Assembly: GCF_023278185.1 (NCBI RefSeq)
Contig: NZ_CP066356.1
Location: 5,944,001 to 6,008,000, forward strand
Source: Bradyrhizobium elkanii USDA 76
Lineage (GTDB): Bacteria; Pseudomonadota; Alphaproteobacteria; Rhizobiales; Xanthobacteraceae
DNA: 64,000 nucleotides
Reading direction: 5' to 3'
Part shown: piece by piece, positions 55,074 through 64,000 of the stretch
Layout of the letters: the number at the start of each line of letters is the position of its first letter
Position numbering within the stretch: position 1 is the first letter of the stretch
Position numbers and translations under genes: made by a program
Notes under the pieces: model-generated
The model's input: the letters and a program-made list of their open reading frames with translations, nothing else
Databases searched by the model: none
Told to the model about the DNA's origin: nothing

Positions 55074-55580
55074 ATGACCACGCTTGCCAATACCACACAC
55101 AATCCGCTTGCCCGCGCGCTCGACAGGTCCGGCCTGCTGGCGGAGGATCTCGACTATCACATCGTCCGAGCCGCGATGGTGATCATGTTCCTGTTCTTCG
55201 GTTACCAGAAGTGGTTTCCGTACGAATTCGAACGGCTGGTCCCGTTCATCAGCAACGGGCCGCTGATCTGGTGGCTCTATCCAGCGTTCGGCCATGCCGG
55301 CGCCAGCTATTTCCTTGGCGCCTCGGAATGGACGTTCGGTTCGCTGCTGCTCGCGGGCTTCTGGGACAAGCGGCTTGGCGTGCTCGGCGCCCTCGGCTCG
55401 ACCGGAACCTTCATCGCGACAGTCACCATCATTCCGTTCATGCCTGATGGTTGGGACGCTGCCGCCGGTGGCTTCCCCGCGATGACCGGCAATGTGCCGT
55501 TCCTGATGAAGGACGTCGTTCTGCTCGCCGTCTCGCTCTACCTGCTGCGCCAGGACGTGGTCCGTCTGATCAGGCAATAG
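55074..55580 (+). CDS. DUF417 (YkgB/RclC-like) inner-membrane protein
   Basis: 168 aa with four membrane segments; the start at 55074 has AAAGGA upstream. Landmarks are FFGYQKWFPYEFERLVPFIS and MTGNVPFLMKDVVLLAVSLY, characteristic of the DUF417 family. RclC in E. coli contributes to survival of reactive chlorine. Together with the AraC and AhpD-like genes it forms an rcl-like oxidant-response unit. Confidence 0.92.
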   Translation: MTTLANTTHNPLARALDRSGLLAEDLDYHIVRAAMVIMFLFFGYQKWFPYEFERLVPFISNGPLIWWLYPAFGHAGASYFLGASEWTFGSLLLAGFWDKRLGVLGALGSTGTFIATVTIIPFMPDGWDAAAGGFPAMTGNVPFLMKDVVLLAVSLYLLRQDVVRLIRQ

Positions 55581-55592
55581 CTGATCGTGATT

Positions 55593-55625
55593 GATCGCCG
55601 GTGGGCCTCGGGCGCACCGGCGATC
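55593..55625 (+). terminator. Hairpin downstream of the DUF417 gene
   Basis: GATCGCCGGTG (55593-55603) and CACCGGCGATC (55615-55625) form an 11-bp stem with an 11-nt loop, starting 13 bp after the stop. No T-run follows. Confidence 0.5.
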
Positions 55626-55924
55626 GCGCATGGGACCGAGCAGACGCAGCATCTCTCGAACACAGCGACATGGCAGTCACTGTTGTTGCGGGGGTCCGGC
55701 AGCCCTTGCTCTTTAAGGCCGAGCCATAACCCATTGCCGAACTTGCACAATGCGTTGGAATCGGCCCCCCGCTCCGCGCGATCGGCTGCGCGGCCGCCCG
55801 CTCGACGACGACGCACCGCGCTTCCATGCATGCACGAATGATCCCTGGCTCTCCGGCCATGAACATAGTTCCGCCGCGCGGTCTGCGCTAAGAAGGAACG
55901 CCGGTGTTGTTCTGGGGTGAGTTG
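55626..55924. other. Gene-free stretch
   Basis: About 300 bp between the DUF417 gene hairpin and the small zinc-ribbon gene. Short open frames on both strands show no family features, and I see no repeat or clear promoter in it. Confidence 0.4.
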
Positions 55925-56116
55925 ATGAAGAAGGACGACGTCACATGCCCGCGTTGCGGGGCCGGATTCCGACGCCTTGAGCTGGCGTCCGGATCTGGAA
56001 GCAAGGGCGAGTATCGCTGCCCGGTCTGCGAGACGACCCTCGAGCATTTCGATGGCGACAGGCTCGTCGCCTACCGCCTGACCATCCAACCTTCGATTCG
56101 CGGATTGAAGACCTAG
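55925..56116 (+). CDS. Small zinc-ribbon protein of unknown function
   Basis: 63 aa from the ATG at 55925 (an upstream GTG at 55904 would add 7). Two CxxC knuckles, CPRC and CPVC, separated by about 22 residues, form a zinc ribbon. The C-terminus is AYRLTIQPSIRGLKT. Similar short proteins occur in rhizobia with no assigned role. It stands alone and convergent to cobF. Confidence 0.7.
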   Translation: MKKDDVTCPRCGAGFRRLELASGSGSKGEYRCPVCETTLEHFDGDRLVAYRLTIQPSIRGLKT

Positions 56117-56135
56117 CAGCCATCTGCACAGAATG

Positions 56136-56151
56136 CCGGAGCAAAATCCGG
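56136..56151. terminator. Hairpin between convergent zinc-ribbon gene and cobF
   Basis: CCGGA-GCAAAA-TCCGG lies in the 36-bp gap between two convergent genes. The short stem and absence of a T-run make it a weak bidirectional terminator candidate. Confidence 0.35.
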
Positions 56152-56152
56152 A

Positions 56153-56902
56153 TCACGATTTCCGCTTCAGGACATAGCTGTCCATGATCCAGCCGTGCCG
56201 CTGACGTGCCTCTCGTCGCGCGGCGACGATGCGAGGGCCGACCTCCGCCAGCTCGCCCGCCATGACGATCTGATCGGGCATGCCGAGATAGGCGCCCCAC
56301 CAGATTTGCAGCCCGGCAGCATCCAGGGTCTGGAAGGCGGCGCCGCCGTCGAGCATCACGACCACGGTGTCGACGCCTGGCGGCCAGCCAGCCTCGCGCA
56401 GCCGTCGGCCGGTCGTCACGAGGAACGGCTCGCCGATCTCATTGAGCGGCAGCGCATGTGCCGCGCACAGCGCCTGGATCGACGTGATGCCCGGGATCAC
56501 CTCGATCGATGGCAACGGATCGAGCCGCCGCGCAATCCGCAGGCTCGAATCGTAGAGCGAGGGATCGCCCCAGATCAGCAGGGCGACCCGTCCCTCCCCG
56601 CCGAGGTTGCGCGCGATTTCCTGCGACCAGGACGCGGCGATCGCATCATGCCAATCGTCCACACCCTTGCGATAATCCTCTTCACCGGCGTCACGCACCG
56701 GCAGGTCGAACTCGGCAATGCGTGTGCGGTCATTGCTCAACGCGTCCGCGCAGATGGTGCGACGCAACTCGGCGAGATCCGACTTCGCAGTCCCCTTGCG
56801 CGGGATCAGGATCAGGTCGGCGGCATTGATGGCGGCGGTCGCAGCAAAAGTGAGCTGCCGGGGATCACCACAACCGATGCCGATCAGGGACAGCGTCAAC
56901 AT
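56153..56902 (-). CDS. cobF: Precorrin-6A synthase (deacetylating)
   Basis: 249 aa from the ATG at 56902 (MLTLSLIGIGCGDPRQLTF). It is a tetrapyrrole methylase with GIGCGDP, LLIWGDPSLYDS and VIPGITSIQAL. CobF methylates C1 of precorrin-5 and releases acetate; it is specific to the aerobic B12 route. It is the last gene of the minus-strand cob run, 7 bp after cobA. Confidence 0.96.
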   Translation of the reverse strand: MLTLSLIGIGCGDPRQLTFAATAAINAADLILIPRKGTAKSDLAELRRTICADALSNDRTRIAEFDLPVRDAGEEDYRKGVDDWHDAIAASWSQEIARNLGGEGRVALLIWGDPSLYDSSLRIARRLDPLPSIEVIPGITSIQALCAAHALPLNEIGEPFLVTTGRRLREAGWPPGVDTVVVMLDGGAAFQTLDAAGLQIWWGAYLGMPDQIVMAGELAEVGPRIVAARREARQRHGWIMDSYVLKRKS

Positions 56903-56909
56903 GGCCGCG

Positions 56910-57638
56910 TCACCCTCGTTCCGGCGCCAGCGCACCGAACAGGATCACGGCAGCCGCCGTGGCCGCGCCGGCTTGCGCGAGCTGTTCGGCCAGCGCTGCG
57001 ACCGTGGTGCGAAGCAGCCGTTCGTCGGCGTGGCCGAGCGATTCCGCCAGCAGCGCGGGCGTGTCGGACGCGAGGCCGTGCGCGATCAGCTTTGCGGCCA
57101 ATGCCGGGAAGGTCCGCCGCCCCATATAGACGACGGTGGTCGCTTCCGGATCGGCCAGCGCCGCCCAGTTCAGGTCCGCGGGCAATTCGCCCGTCACATC
57201 GGCGCCGGTGACGAACTGGACCCGGCGCGAGGTCAGTCGTCGCGTCAGCGGAATGCCGGCCTGCGCGGCGGCAACCGAGGCCGAGGTCACGCCGGGAATG
57301 ATCTCGTAGCCGATGCCGGCCGCGCGCAGCGCTTCGATCTCCTCCTCGAGCCGTCCAAAAATGCCGGCGTCGCCGGATTTCAGCCGCACCACCCGCACGC
57401 CGGCGGCAGCATAATCGACCAGCAGCCGGCTGACATGGTGCTGCTTCGCCGACAGGCGGCCGGCGCGCTTGCCGACCGCGACGAGATTGGCGCCGGCGCG
57501 CGCGAGATCGAGAATCGCGCCCGAGGCAAGATCGTCATAGAGCACCACATCGGCCTCGCGCAGCCGCGCGGTGCCTTTCACCGTCAGGAGTTCGGGATCG
57601 CCCGGACCGGCCGAGACGAAGGATACGAATCCGCTCAC
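56910..57638 (-). CDS. cobA: Uroporphyrinogen-III C-methyltransferase
   Basis: 242 aa with VSAGPGDPELLTVKG, VRLKSGDAGIFGR and GYEIIPGVTSASVAAA, a single-domain SUMT with no siroheme-synthase dehydrogenase part. It makes precorrin-2, the entry to corrin synthesis. It overlaps cobB by 4 bp. Confidence 0.96.
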   Translation of the reverse strand: MSGFVSFVSAGPGDPELLTVKGTARLREADVVLYDDLASGAILDLARAGANLVAVGKRAGRLSAKQHHVSRLLVDYAAAGVRVVRLKSGDAGIFGRLEEEIEALRAAGIGYEIIPGVTSASVAAAQAGIPLTRRLTSRRVQFVTGADVTGELPADLNWAALADPEATTVVYMGRRTFPALAAKLIAHGLASDTPALLAESLGHADERLLRTTVAALAEQLAQAGAATAAAVILFGALAPERG

Positions 57639-58945
57639 CGGTCCTCCACAATCAGATGGAAGAATGTTCCCGTCGCACAGCCGCGCCGCGATCCGGTTTC
57701 TGCAACGATCGCGCCGGTCGCATCACGCACCACCGCGAGCGGCGTATCGGGCTGCGCGATGATCGTCGAATAGTGAAACTCGTGGCCGCGCAGGCGTGCG
57801 CCCGGGCCGCGGCCGGGCATCGGTGCGGCAAGCTCGGCGAGCCGGTAGCCCAGATGCATGCGGCGCTTGGCATAGCTCGTCTCGAGGCCGAGCAAGCCTG
57901 CCATCTCATGGCGCACGCCGTCGGCATCGGTCAACGCGGCGCCCAGCACCATGTAGCCCCCGCATTCGCCATGCACCGGCCGCGTTTCGGTGAAGGCGCG
58001 GAGCTGCGCAAGAAATCGTCTGTTGGCCGCAAGCCGGCCGGCATGCAGTTCGGGATAACCGCCGGGCAGCCAGCACACATCGGCGTCCGGATCGGGGCCT
58101 TCGTCGGCAAGCGGCGAGAACGGCACGATCTCTGCGCCGGCCGCGCGCCAGGCTTCCAGCATATGCGGGTAGACAAAGGAGAACGCCGCGTCGCGTGCCA
58201 GCGCGATGCGCTGACCGGGCGGCGTGATGTCCAGGCTGCGCACGGCGGATCGCGGCGACCAAACGCGCGCCGATCGCAGCACGGCGTCGAGATCGACATG
58301 CTCGGCGACGAAGCGTGCGGCTTCGTCAATCAGACCGTCAATTTGAGCCTGCTCTTCGGCCTGTACCAGGCCGAGGTGACGCTTCGGCAAGGCGATCTCG
58401 GCGTGGCGCGGCAGCGCCCCCAATACCGGAACGCCCGCGCCCGCCATGGCATTGCGCACCAGGGCTTCATGCCGTGCGCTCGCGACGCGATTGAGGACGA
58501 CGCCGGCAAGCCGTACGCCGGCGCGAAAATCACGCAATCCCGCCGCGACCGCCGCCGCCGTCTGCGCCTGACCGGAGGGATCGATCACCAGCAGCACCGG
58601 CCATTCCATCATCTCGGCAATGTCGGCGGTGGCGCCGGTCCCCGAGACGCCACGTGCGGCGACGCCGTCGAACAGTCCCATCGAGCCTTCCGCCAGCACG
58701 AGATCGGCATCCGCGCCGCGGCCTGCCAAATGTGCGATGGCTTCGCGCGCCATCGCCCAGCTGTCGATGTTGACCGACGCGCGTCCCGTGGCGACCGCGT
58801 GAAAGGCGGGATCGATGTAATCAGGCCCGCTCTTGAGGCATTGCACCCTCACGCCGCGATTGCGATAGGCGCGCGCCAACGCCAGCGTTAGCGTCGTCTT
58901 GCCGACACCGGATGCCGGCGCAGAGATGACGAGCCCCGCGGTCAT
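57635..58945 (-). CDS. cobB: Hydrogenobyrinic acid a,c-diamide synthase (cobyrinate a,c-diamide synthase)
   Basis: 436 aa from the ATG at 58945. The N-terminal P-loop [15 protein letters not shown] and C-terminal class-I glutamine amidotransferase ([12 protein letters not shown], with the catalytic Cys) are as in CobB/CbiA. It amidates the a and c side chains using glutamine and ATP. It overlaps cobM by 4 bp. Confidence 0.97.
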   Translation of the reverse strand: MTAGLVISAPASGVGKTTLTLALARAYRNRGVRVQCLKSGPDYIDPAFHAVATGRASVNIDSWAMAREAIAHLAGRGADADLVLAEGSMGLFDGVAARGVSGTGATADIAEMMEWPVLLVIDPSGQAQTAAAVAAGLRDFRAGVRLAGVVLNRVASARHEALVRNAMAGAGVPVLGALPRHAEIALPKRHLGLVQAEEQAQIDGLIDEAARFVAEHVDLDAVLRSARVWSPRSAVRSLDITPPGQRIALARDAAFSFVYPHMLEAWRAAGAEIVPFSPLADEGPDPDADVCWLPGGYPELHAGRLAANRRFLAQLRAFTETRPVHGECGGYMVLGAALTDADGVRHEMAGLLGLETSYAKRRMHLGYRLAELAAPMPGRGPGARLRGHEFHYSTIIAQPDTPLAVVRDATGAIVAETGSRRGCATGTFFHLIVEDR

Positions 58946-59739
58946 TGCGATGATTCCGGCGACGATTCCGGAAAGCGCGGCGCCGCCCCAACCGGACGGT
59001 AGCGGCGGTCGTAGTCGGCTGCATAGAGCCGGCTCTCGGCGAACTCGTCCGCCCCGAGCGTCTTGCCGACCAGAATGAGCGCAGTGCGTTCGAGCTCGGG
59101 GCCGACGGCGGTATCGAGCGTCGCGAGCGTGGCGCGCACGATGCGCTGGTCCGGCCAGCTCGCGCGCCAGACGATCGCAACCGGGCAATCCGCGCCGTAG
59201 TGCGGCGTGAGCTCGGCCATGACCTTGTCGAGCAGATGGATCGAAAGATGGATCGCCAGCACCGCGCCGGTCGCGGCAAACGCTGCGAGTGTCTCGCCAT
59301 CAGGCATCGCGCTCGCCCGGCCCGGCGTGCGCGTCAGCACCACCGATTGCGCAAGGCCCGGCAGCGTAAGCTCGGCCTCCAGCGCCGCCGCGGCCGCCGA
59401 GAAAGCCGGCACCCCGGGCGTGACCGAATACGGAATCTGCAACGCGAGCAGCCGGCGCAGTTGCTCGCCCATCGCCGACCAGATCGAGAGATCGCCCGAA
59501 TGCAGCCGCGCGACGTCCTTGCCCTCCGCATGCGCGGCAGCGATCTCGGCGATGATCTCGTCGAGCGAGAGCGGCGCGGTGTTGACGATGCGCGCATCCG
59601 GCGGGCAATGCGCCAACACACCTGCTGGCACCAGCGATCCGGCATAGAGACAAACCGGGCAAGAGGCGATCAGATCGCGCCCGCGCAGGGTCAGGAGATC
59701 GCCAGCACCGGGTCCTGCGCCGATGAAATGCACCGTCAT
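58942..59739 (-). CDS. cobM: Precorrin-4 C11-methyltransferase
   Basis: 265 aa with [43 protein letters not shown] and [14 protein letters not shown], all typical of CobM. It overlaps both neighbours by 4 bp. Confidence 0.97.
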   Translation of the reverse strand: MTVHFIGAGPGAGDLLTLRGRDLIASCPVCLYAGSLVPAGVLAHCPPDARIVNTAPLSLDEIIAEIAAAHAEGKDVARLHSGDLSIWSAMGEQLRRLLALQIPYSVTPGVPAFSAAAAALEAELTLPGLAQSVVLTRTPGRASAMPDGETLAAFAATGAVLAIHLSIHLLDKVMAELTPHYGADCPVAIVWRASWPDQRIVRATLATLDTAVGPELERTALILVGKTLGADEFAESRLYAADYDRRYRPVGAAPRFPESSPESSQ

Positions 59740-60104
59740 TCGCCGTCTCCTTCCGCGATCGCCGCAATGGCCATCCGATCCTGTGACGCGGCCCTGGCCG
59801 AGATCAGGCGCGCACCGCGCCCCGCCGCAGCGATCGCCGCAGCTTCGGCGACCGAGCCCGTTCCGAACCTCGCCTTGATGAACCCGGATTGCGTTGCAGT
59901 CTTTATCTCAGCCAGGATCCCGGCGGGAATGCTCCGGACCGGCAACCCCAGTTCCCGCGCCAAGTCTCTCAATGCCGCCGCATCGGCCTTGTCACTCACC
60001 GTTGCAATTGCCGCAAGGCCGTCGGAACCGCCGGCCGCGTCGAGTGCGTCGCGCAAGGATGCGACGCCGGCATCGCGCCTGAATCCGAGACCAGCGACCT
60101 TCAT
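59736..60104 (-). CDS. cobE: CobE (CbiG C-terminal-like) cobalamin biosynthesis protein
   Basis: 122 aa from the ATG at 60104, which overlaps the cobL stop (ATGA). It opens [20 protein letters not shown] and has [14 protein letters not shown] and [11 protein letters not shown], as in CobE and the C-terminal part of CbiG. Its exact biochemical role in the aerobic pathway is not settled. It is required in Pseudomonas denitrificans. Confidence 0.93.
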   Translation of the reverse strand: MKVAGLGFRRDAGVASLRDALDAAGGSDGLAAIATVSDKADAAALRDLARELGLPVRSIPAGILAEIKTATQSGFIKARFGTGSVAEAAAIAAAGRGARLISARAASQDRMAIAAIAEGDGE

Positions 60105-61282
60105 CGGAGCGCGCTCCATTGCACGATCGGCCGCGCGGCCTTCCAGGCGCGGTACCGCCCCAACGGCTCGGCCTGCGCGACTTCGAGGCGCATCAACTCG
60201 CCGCCATGACGCTGGTGCAGATCGGAGAGCAGCGCCTCGGTCTCCAGGGTTACCGCATGCGCAACCAACCGCGTTCCCGGCGCGATCCGCGACCAGATCG
60301 CTTCGAACCTTGCGGCATCGAGACCGCCACCGATGAACACGGCATCGGGGGCTTCGAGGCCCGATAAGATGCCGGGCGCCTCGCCCTCGATGACGGAGAT
60401 GCGGTGTGTCAAGCCGAAGCTCGCCGCGTTGCTTCGGATGTTGGCGGCGCGTTCGCTGCGGGCTTCGACAGCGATCGCCGTCCCACCACACAGCGCCCAT
60501 TCGATCGAGATCGAGCCCGAGCCCGCGCCGACATCCCACAGCCGCTCACCGGGCCGCGGCGCAAGCGCCGACAGCGCAAGCGCGCGGACCGGCCGCTTTG
60601 TCAGTTGCCCGTCATGCACAAAGAGCGCATCGGCAAGACCCGAGCTGCGTGCGATCCCTTGTCCTCCCTTCGCCTCCAGCGCAACCGTGACGAGGCTGTC
60701 GCCCGACTCCTCCAAATAATTGTCGGCGCGATGCTGCGTGATGGATTCACGCGGTCCGCCAAGCGCAGCAAGCGTCCATATTGCCGACGCCCCCCAACCA
60801 CGCTCCGTCAGCCAGCGCGCGAGATCGGACGCCGCCTTGCCGTCGCGCAGCAGGCATATGATCCGTGCATCGCGCGCTAAATGCGCTAACAGCCGTTCGA
60901 ACGGTGCGGCATGAAGACCGAGACAGACAGCATGCTCGATACGCCAGCCCAAACGAGCGGCAGCCAGTGAGAACGTCGACGGTGCGGAGTACGCGACCCA
61001 TTCACCGGGCCGTAGCTTCTCGACAAGGCTTCCGCCGGCGCCATGCCAGAACGGATCGCCGGACGCGAGCACCACCGTCGGACGACCCCGGCTTTCAAGC
61101 ACGATGTTGGCATCGAACGGCACCGGCCAGGCACGGCCGCGGTCGGCGATGCCGGCGAGCGCGAGGTGCCGCTCGCCGCCGAAAACCGTTTCGGCTTCGG
61201 AAAGCGCCTTTCGGCTTGCGTCGGAGAGGCCGGCAAGGCCATCTTCGCCGATACCGATGATGGTCAACCAGGGATTACCCAT
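60101..61282 (-). CDS. cobL: Precorrin-6B C5,15-methyltransferase (decarboxylating), two-domain
   Basis: 393 aa from the ATG at 61282 (MGNPWLTIIGIGEDGLAGLS). The N-terminal ~200 residues are the CbiE-type methylase (VVLASGDPFWHG). The C-terminal ~190 are the CbiT-type methylase/decarboxylase with SAM motif DVGAGSGSISIEWAL. Its start codon overlaps the start of the divergent cobK. Confidence 0.97.
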   Translation of the reverse strand: MGNPWLTIIGIGEDGLAGLSDASRKALSEAETVFGGERHLALAGIADRGRAWPVPFDANIVLESRGRPTVVLASGDPFWHGAGGSLVEKLRPGEWVAYSAPSTFSLAAARLGWRIEHAVCLGLHAAPFERLLAHLARDARIICLLRDGKAASDLARWLTERGWGASAIWTLAALGGPRESITQHRADNYLEESGDSLVTVALEAKGGQGIARSSGLADALFVHDGQLTKRPVRALALSALAPRPGERLWDVGAGSGSISIEWALCGGTAIAVEARSERAANIRSNAASFGLTHRISVIEGEAPGILSGLEAPDAVFIGGGLDAARFEAIWSRIAPGTRLVAHAVTLETEALLSDLHQRHGGELMRLEVAQAEPLGRYRAWKAARPIVQWSALR

Positions 61283-61283
61283 G

Positions 61284-62030
61284 ATGCGCGCCCTGATCCT
61301 GGGCGGAACGGCCGACGCCAATTTGCTTGCCGTTGCGATCGCTCGCGCGGGCATCGACGCGGTCTATTCCTACGGCGGCCGCACCCGCGCGCCGGCCGAC
61401 CAGCCCTTGCCGGTCCGCAGCGGCGGTTTCGGCGGCGTCAGCGGTCTTGCCGATTATCTGCGTCGCGAAGCCATCACGCATGTGATCGATGCGACGCATC
61501 CTTTCGCGGCCGAGATGAGCCGCAACGCGATCGCTGCATGTGCGCAGACCGCAACGCCGCTGGTCGCGCTCGAACGCGCGCCCTGGGACAAAGCCTCCGG
61601 CGATCGCTGGATCGAGGTCGCGGACGTCGTCTCCGCGGCCACGGCGTTGCAGGACAACCCCGCCCGCGTATTCCTCGCGATCGGCCGCCAGCACATCGCG
61701 CCGTTCGGCGCACGGCCGCAGCATGCCTATACGTTGCGTTTCGTCGACCCGCCCGACGAAACGCTGTCGTTGCCCAACGCGGACGTCATCGTATCGCGCG
61801 GCCCCTTCACGCTCGAGGGCGAACTCGCGATGATGCGCGCGCGCGCGATCGAGTGGATCGTCGCCCGCAACTCCGGCGGAACCGGCGCGCGCGCCAAGAT
61901 CGACGCCGCCCGCGTGCTCGGCCTTCCCGTGATCATGATCACACGGCCGTCTCTGCCCGACAGACCGCGGGTGGAAAGCGTGCGCGGGGTGATGCAATGG
62001 CTCGGTCATCGGACCTGCCTCGGCGCATAG
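61284..62030 (+). CDS. cobK: Precorrin-6A reductase
   Basis: 248 aa from the ATG at 61284 (an ATG at 61281 adds one Met). The N-terminus MRALILGGTADANLLA is the NADPH-binding start of CobK; ATHPFAAEMSRNA and RNSGGTGARAKI are also conserved. It is the only cob gene on the plus strand here. It is head-to-head with cobL and convergent with cobJ (25-bp overlap). Confidence 0.96.
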   Translation: MRALILGGTADANLLAVAIARAGIDAVYSYGGRTRAPADQPLPVRSGGFGGVSGLADYLRREAITHVIDATHPFAAEMSRNAIAACAQTATPLVALERAPWDKASGDRWIEVADVVSAATALQDNPARVFLAIGRQHIAPFGARPQHAYTLRFVDPPDETLSLPNADVIVSRGPFTLEGELAMMRARAIEWIVARNSGGTGARAKIDAARVLGLPVIMITRPSLPDRPRVESVRGVMQWLGHRTCLGA

Positions 62031-62740
62031 ACCCAGCGGCCGACCCGCCGTGTCGCCGAATTGCCGACGATCACGAGCGTCCGCATGTCGGCCATCTCCG
62101 GCCGCGCGTCGCGCAGTTCGACCGTCACGATCCGCTGCTCGGGCGTGCTGACGGCGCGCGCGAACACCACGATGCGCTCGTCGCAGCCCGCCTCGCGCAA
62201 GATTTCGAGCGCGCACCCAAAACCTTCCGGCCGGCTGGCCGAGCGCGGATTGTACATCGCGATCGCGAAGTCCGCCTCGGCCGCAAGCCGCAGGCGTTTC
62301 TCGATCAGCGGCCATGGCTTGAGATTGTCGGAGAGGTTGATCGCACAGAAATCATGACCGAGCGGCGCACCGGCGCTTGCCGCCGCCGCCAGCATCGCCG
62401 TCACGCCGGGCAGAACGCGGATCGGCAGGTCGTGCCATTGCGGCGCGTCCTCGAGCGCTTCGAACACGGCGGATGCCATCGCGAACACGCCGGGATCGCC
62501 CGAGGACACCACGACGACGTGGCCCCCTTCCGACGCGAGCCGCAGCGCGTCGGCGGCGCGCTGCAACTCCACGCGATTGTCCGAGGAGTGCAGCGTGAGC
62601 CCGGCGCGCGGCGGTACGCGCGTCACATAGGGCGCATAGCCGACGATGTCGGTCGCAGCCGCGAGCGCAGCAGAGACCTCCGGCGTGATCAGCGCCTCAT
62701 CGCCCGGTCCGAGCCCCGCGATGGTCAGCGTGCCGGTCAT
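62006..62740 (-). CDS. cobJ: Precorrin-3B C17-methyltransferase
   Basis: 244 aa from the ATG at 62740. It has TIAGLGPGDEALITPEV, VVSSGDPGVFAMASAVFEAL, FCAINLSDNL and AMYNPRSASRP. It performs the ring-contraction methylation. It overlaps cobI by 4 bp and the cobK 3' end by 25 bp. Confidence 0.97.
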   Translation of the reverse strand: MTGTLTIAGLGPGDEALITPEVSAALAAATDIVGYAPYVTRVPPRAGLTLHSSDNRVELQRAADALRLASEGGHVVVVSSGDPGVFAMASAVFEALEDAPQWHDLPIRVLPGVTAMLAAAASAGAPLGHDFCAINLSDNLKPWPLIEKRLRLAAEADFAIAMYNPRSASRPEGFGCALEILREAGCDERIVVFARAVSTPEQRIVTVELRDARPEMADMRTLVIVGNSATRRVGRWVYAPRQVR

Positions 62741-63468
62741 TGCGCGGCCTCCCTGCGCCGCCCCTGCCCATGCACCAGCACGATCGCAAAATACGGACAC
62801 TCGGCCTCGCCGATATCCGCAAGCCGGGCGACGCGCTGATCCGGCATGGTGCCGCGTTCGACGAGCCACGCATCATCGAGGCGCCCCGCGGAAGCCAGCG
62901 CGCGGCGGATCTTCGGAAGATTGCGACCGGTCTTCATCACGACCAGCGCGTCGGAGCTGCGCATCCGCTCGGCGAGTTCCGGCTCCGGCAGCGTCCCCAT
63001 CAGAACAGTCGTCACATCGTCGGCCAGCGCAATCGGCTGGCCCACCGAATTCCAGCAGCCGACCATGCCGGGAATGCCGGCGATCACCTCGATCTCGACA
63101 CGTCCCTGCAGCCGCGCATGCAGATGCATGAACGAGCCATAGAAATAGGGATCGCCCTCGCAGAGCACGACGATGTCGATCGCGCGCGCAAATCGCGCCA
63201 GGCGCTCGGCCCATTCGTCATAGAAGTCAGCCAGCAGCCGCGCGTAGTCCGGACTATCGAACGCGATTTCCGTGGTGACCGGATATTCCATCGGATATTC
63301 GCTGACGTCAGCGGCGAGCAAGCCTTCGACGATGCGGCGCGCCTGCCCCGGCTGCCCTTTTTTGCGGAAATAGGCGACATGCTTCGCGGCACGCACCATG
63401 CGGCCAGCGCGCACGCTCATCAGATCCGGATCGCCTGGGCCGAGGCCGCAGCAGATGATACGTCCCAT
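62737..63468 (-). CDS. cobI: Precorrin-2 C20-methyltransferase
   Basis: 243 aa with IICCGLGPGDPDLMSVRAG, VLCEGDPYFYGSFMHLHARL and VIAGIPGMVGCW. It methylates C20 of precorrin-2. It lies 2 bp after cobH. Confidence 0.97.
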   Translation of the reverse strand: MGRIICCGLGPGDPDLMSVRAGRMVRAAKHVAYFRKKGQPGQARRIVEGLLAADVSEYPMEYPVTTEIAFDSPDYARLLADFYDEWAERLARFARAIDIVVLCEGDPYFYGSFMHLHARLQGRVEIEVIAGIPGMVGCWNSVGQPIALADDVTTVLMGTLPEPELAERMRSSDALVVMKTGRNLPKIRRALASAGRLDDAWLVERGTMPDQRVARLADIGEAECPYFAIVLVHGQGRRREAAQ

Positions 63469-63470
63469 CG

Positions 63471-64000
63471 CTATTCGCTCCGGCTCGCCAGCGCATTGAC
63501 GGCGGCAACCGTGATCGCCGAACCACCGAGCCGTCCCTCGATCGTCAGCGCCGGCACCGGGGGCTCAGCCATCAATGCCGCCTTGGATTCCGCCGCGCCG
63601 ACAAAGCCGACCGGACAGCCGATGATCGCCGCCGGCCTTGGGCAATTGGCGTCTTCCAGCATGTTGAGCAGATGAAACAGCGCCGTCGGCGCATTGCCGA
63701 TCGCGACGATGGCGCCGCCCAGATGCGGCCGCCACAGTTCGAGCGCCGCCGCGGACCGCGTGTTGCGCATCGATCGCGCGAGTGCAGGTACCTTGACGTC
63801 ACCAAGCGTGCAGAGGACGGCATTGCCGGCCGGCAGCCGCGCGCGCGTAATTCCTTCCGACACCATGCGCGCGTCGCAGAGGATCGGCGCGCCCTCCTGC
63901 AAGGCGGCTCGCGCGCGCGCAGCCATGCCTGATGTGAAGCGGACATGCGCTTCCAGGCCCACCATGCCGGCGGCATGGATCATGCGCACGACCACCGGCT
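63471..64000 (-). CDS. cobH: Precorrin-8X methylmutase, N-terminus beyond window
   Basis: At least 175 residues are visible; the frame runs off base 64000. It contains the catalytic His region VVRMIHAAGMVG, ILCDARMVSEGI, AIGNAPTALFHLL and GCPVGFVGAAESK. It moves the methyl group from C11 to C12 to give hydrogenobyrinate. It is the first visible gene of cobH-cobI-cobJ. Confidence 0.96.
   Translation of the reverse strand, partial: PVVVRMIHAAGMVGLEAHVRFTSGMAARARAALQEGAPILCDARMVSEGITRARLPAGNAVLCTLGDVKVPALARSMRNTRSAAALELWRPHLGGAIVAIGNAPTALFHLLNMLEDANCPRPAAIIGCPVGFVGAAESKAALMAEPPVPALTIEGRLGGSAITVAAVNALASRSE

Noticed and set aside
55587-55841. 84-codon open frame after the DUF417 gene
   Set aside because: It starts inside the hairpin downstream of the DUF417 gene and has shadow-like Arg/Pro-rich composition, with no family features.
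61000-61300. Cobalamin riboswitch upstream of cob genes
   Set aside because: The cobL and cobK starts overlap and the other cob genes are abutted. I found no B12-box-like leader, and cobH begins outside the window.

Overview
The window is 64 kb of dense, high-GC DNA with almost no strand bias. It looks like the chromosome of a Bradyrhizobium-type alphaproteobacterium. The support is the base composition, the hutF/hutC form of histidine catabolism, the aerobic cobalamin (cob) gene set, the very large number of HAAT-family ABC transporters, and several short intergenic inverted repeats that I recognise as common in Bradyrhizobium and its relatives. No rRNA, tRNA, prophage, transposase or CRISPR array was seen.

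Layout: (1) 1-4200: end of a gamma-glutamyltransferase gene, a secreted M15-like peptidase, a gene-free stretch with repeats, and a LuxR-type regulator. (2) 4205-18670: amide cluster A. A serine hydrolase and an orphan peptide-type binding protein (+) face a nine-gene minus-strand operon: amidase, acetamidase/formamidase, binding protein, two permeases, two ATPases, SDR, amidase. The operon is divergent from an amiC-amiR pair, and its leader carries a terminator. (3) 18680-32161: cluster B, apparently one 13.5-kb operon read leftwards: amiC-amiR, a leader with hairpins and a terminator, a urea/amide ABC transporter, amiE, an NCS1 permease, a MetX-like hydrolase, and a MoxR/CbbQ-type AAA plus VWA (CbbO/NorD-like) pair. 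(4) 32536-41898: histidine utilisation, hutI-hutH-hutU (-) divergent from hutF-hutC and an ABC importer (+), with a perfect 20-bp palindrome between them. (5) 42042-53321: cluster C, urtABCDE-fmdA-fmdB (-), divergent from a fused NCS1-permease/hybrid histidine kinase and a response regulator; the kinase gene has a near-consensus sigma-54 promoter. (6) 53375-56116: an AraC regulator with an AhpD-like protein and a DUF417 membrane protein (rcl-like), and a small zinc ribbon. (7) 56153-64000: cobF-cobA-cobB-cobM-cobE-cobL (-), cobK (+), cobJ-cobI-cobH (-), with cobH cut by the window end.

Most of the window is therefore a nitrogen-scavenging region. It has three amide/urea ABC importers, at least five amide-hydrolysing enzymes, a histidine pathway, and three separate control layers: two AmiC-AmiR (ligand sensor plus ANTAR antiterminator) modules, HutC, and a transporter-like two-component system.

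The two most unusual items are the permease-kinase fusion that sits next to the urea/amide operon, and the AAA+/VWA chaperone pair placed at the end of an aliphatic-amidase operon.
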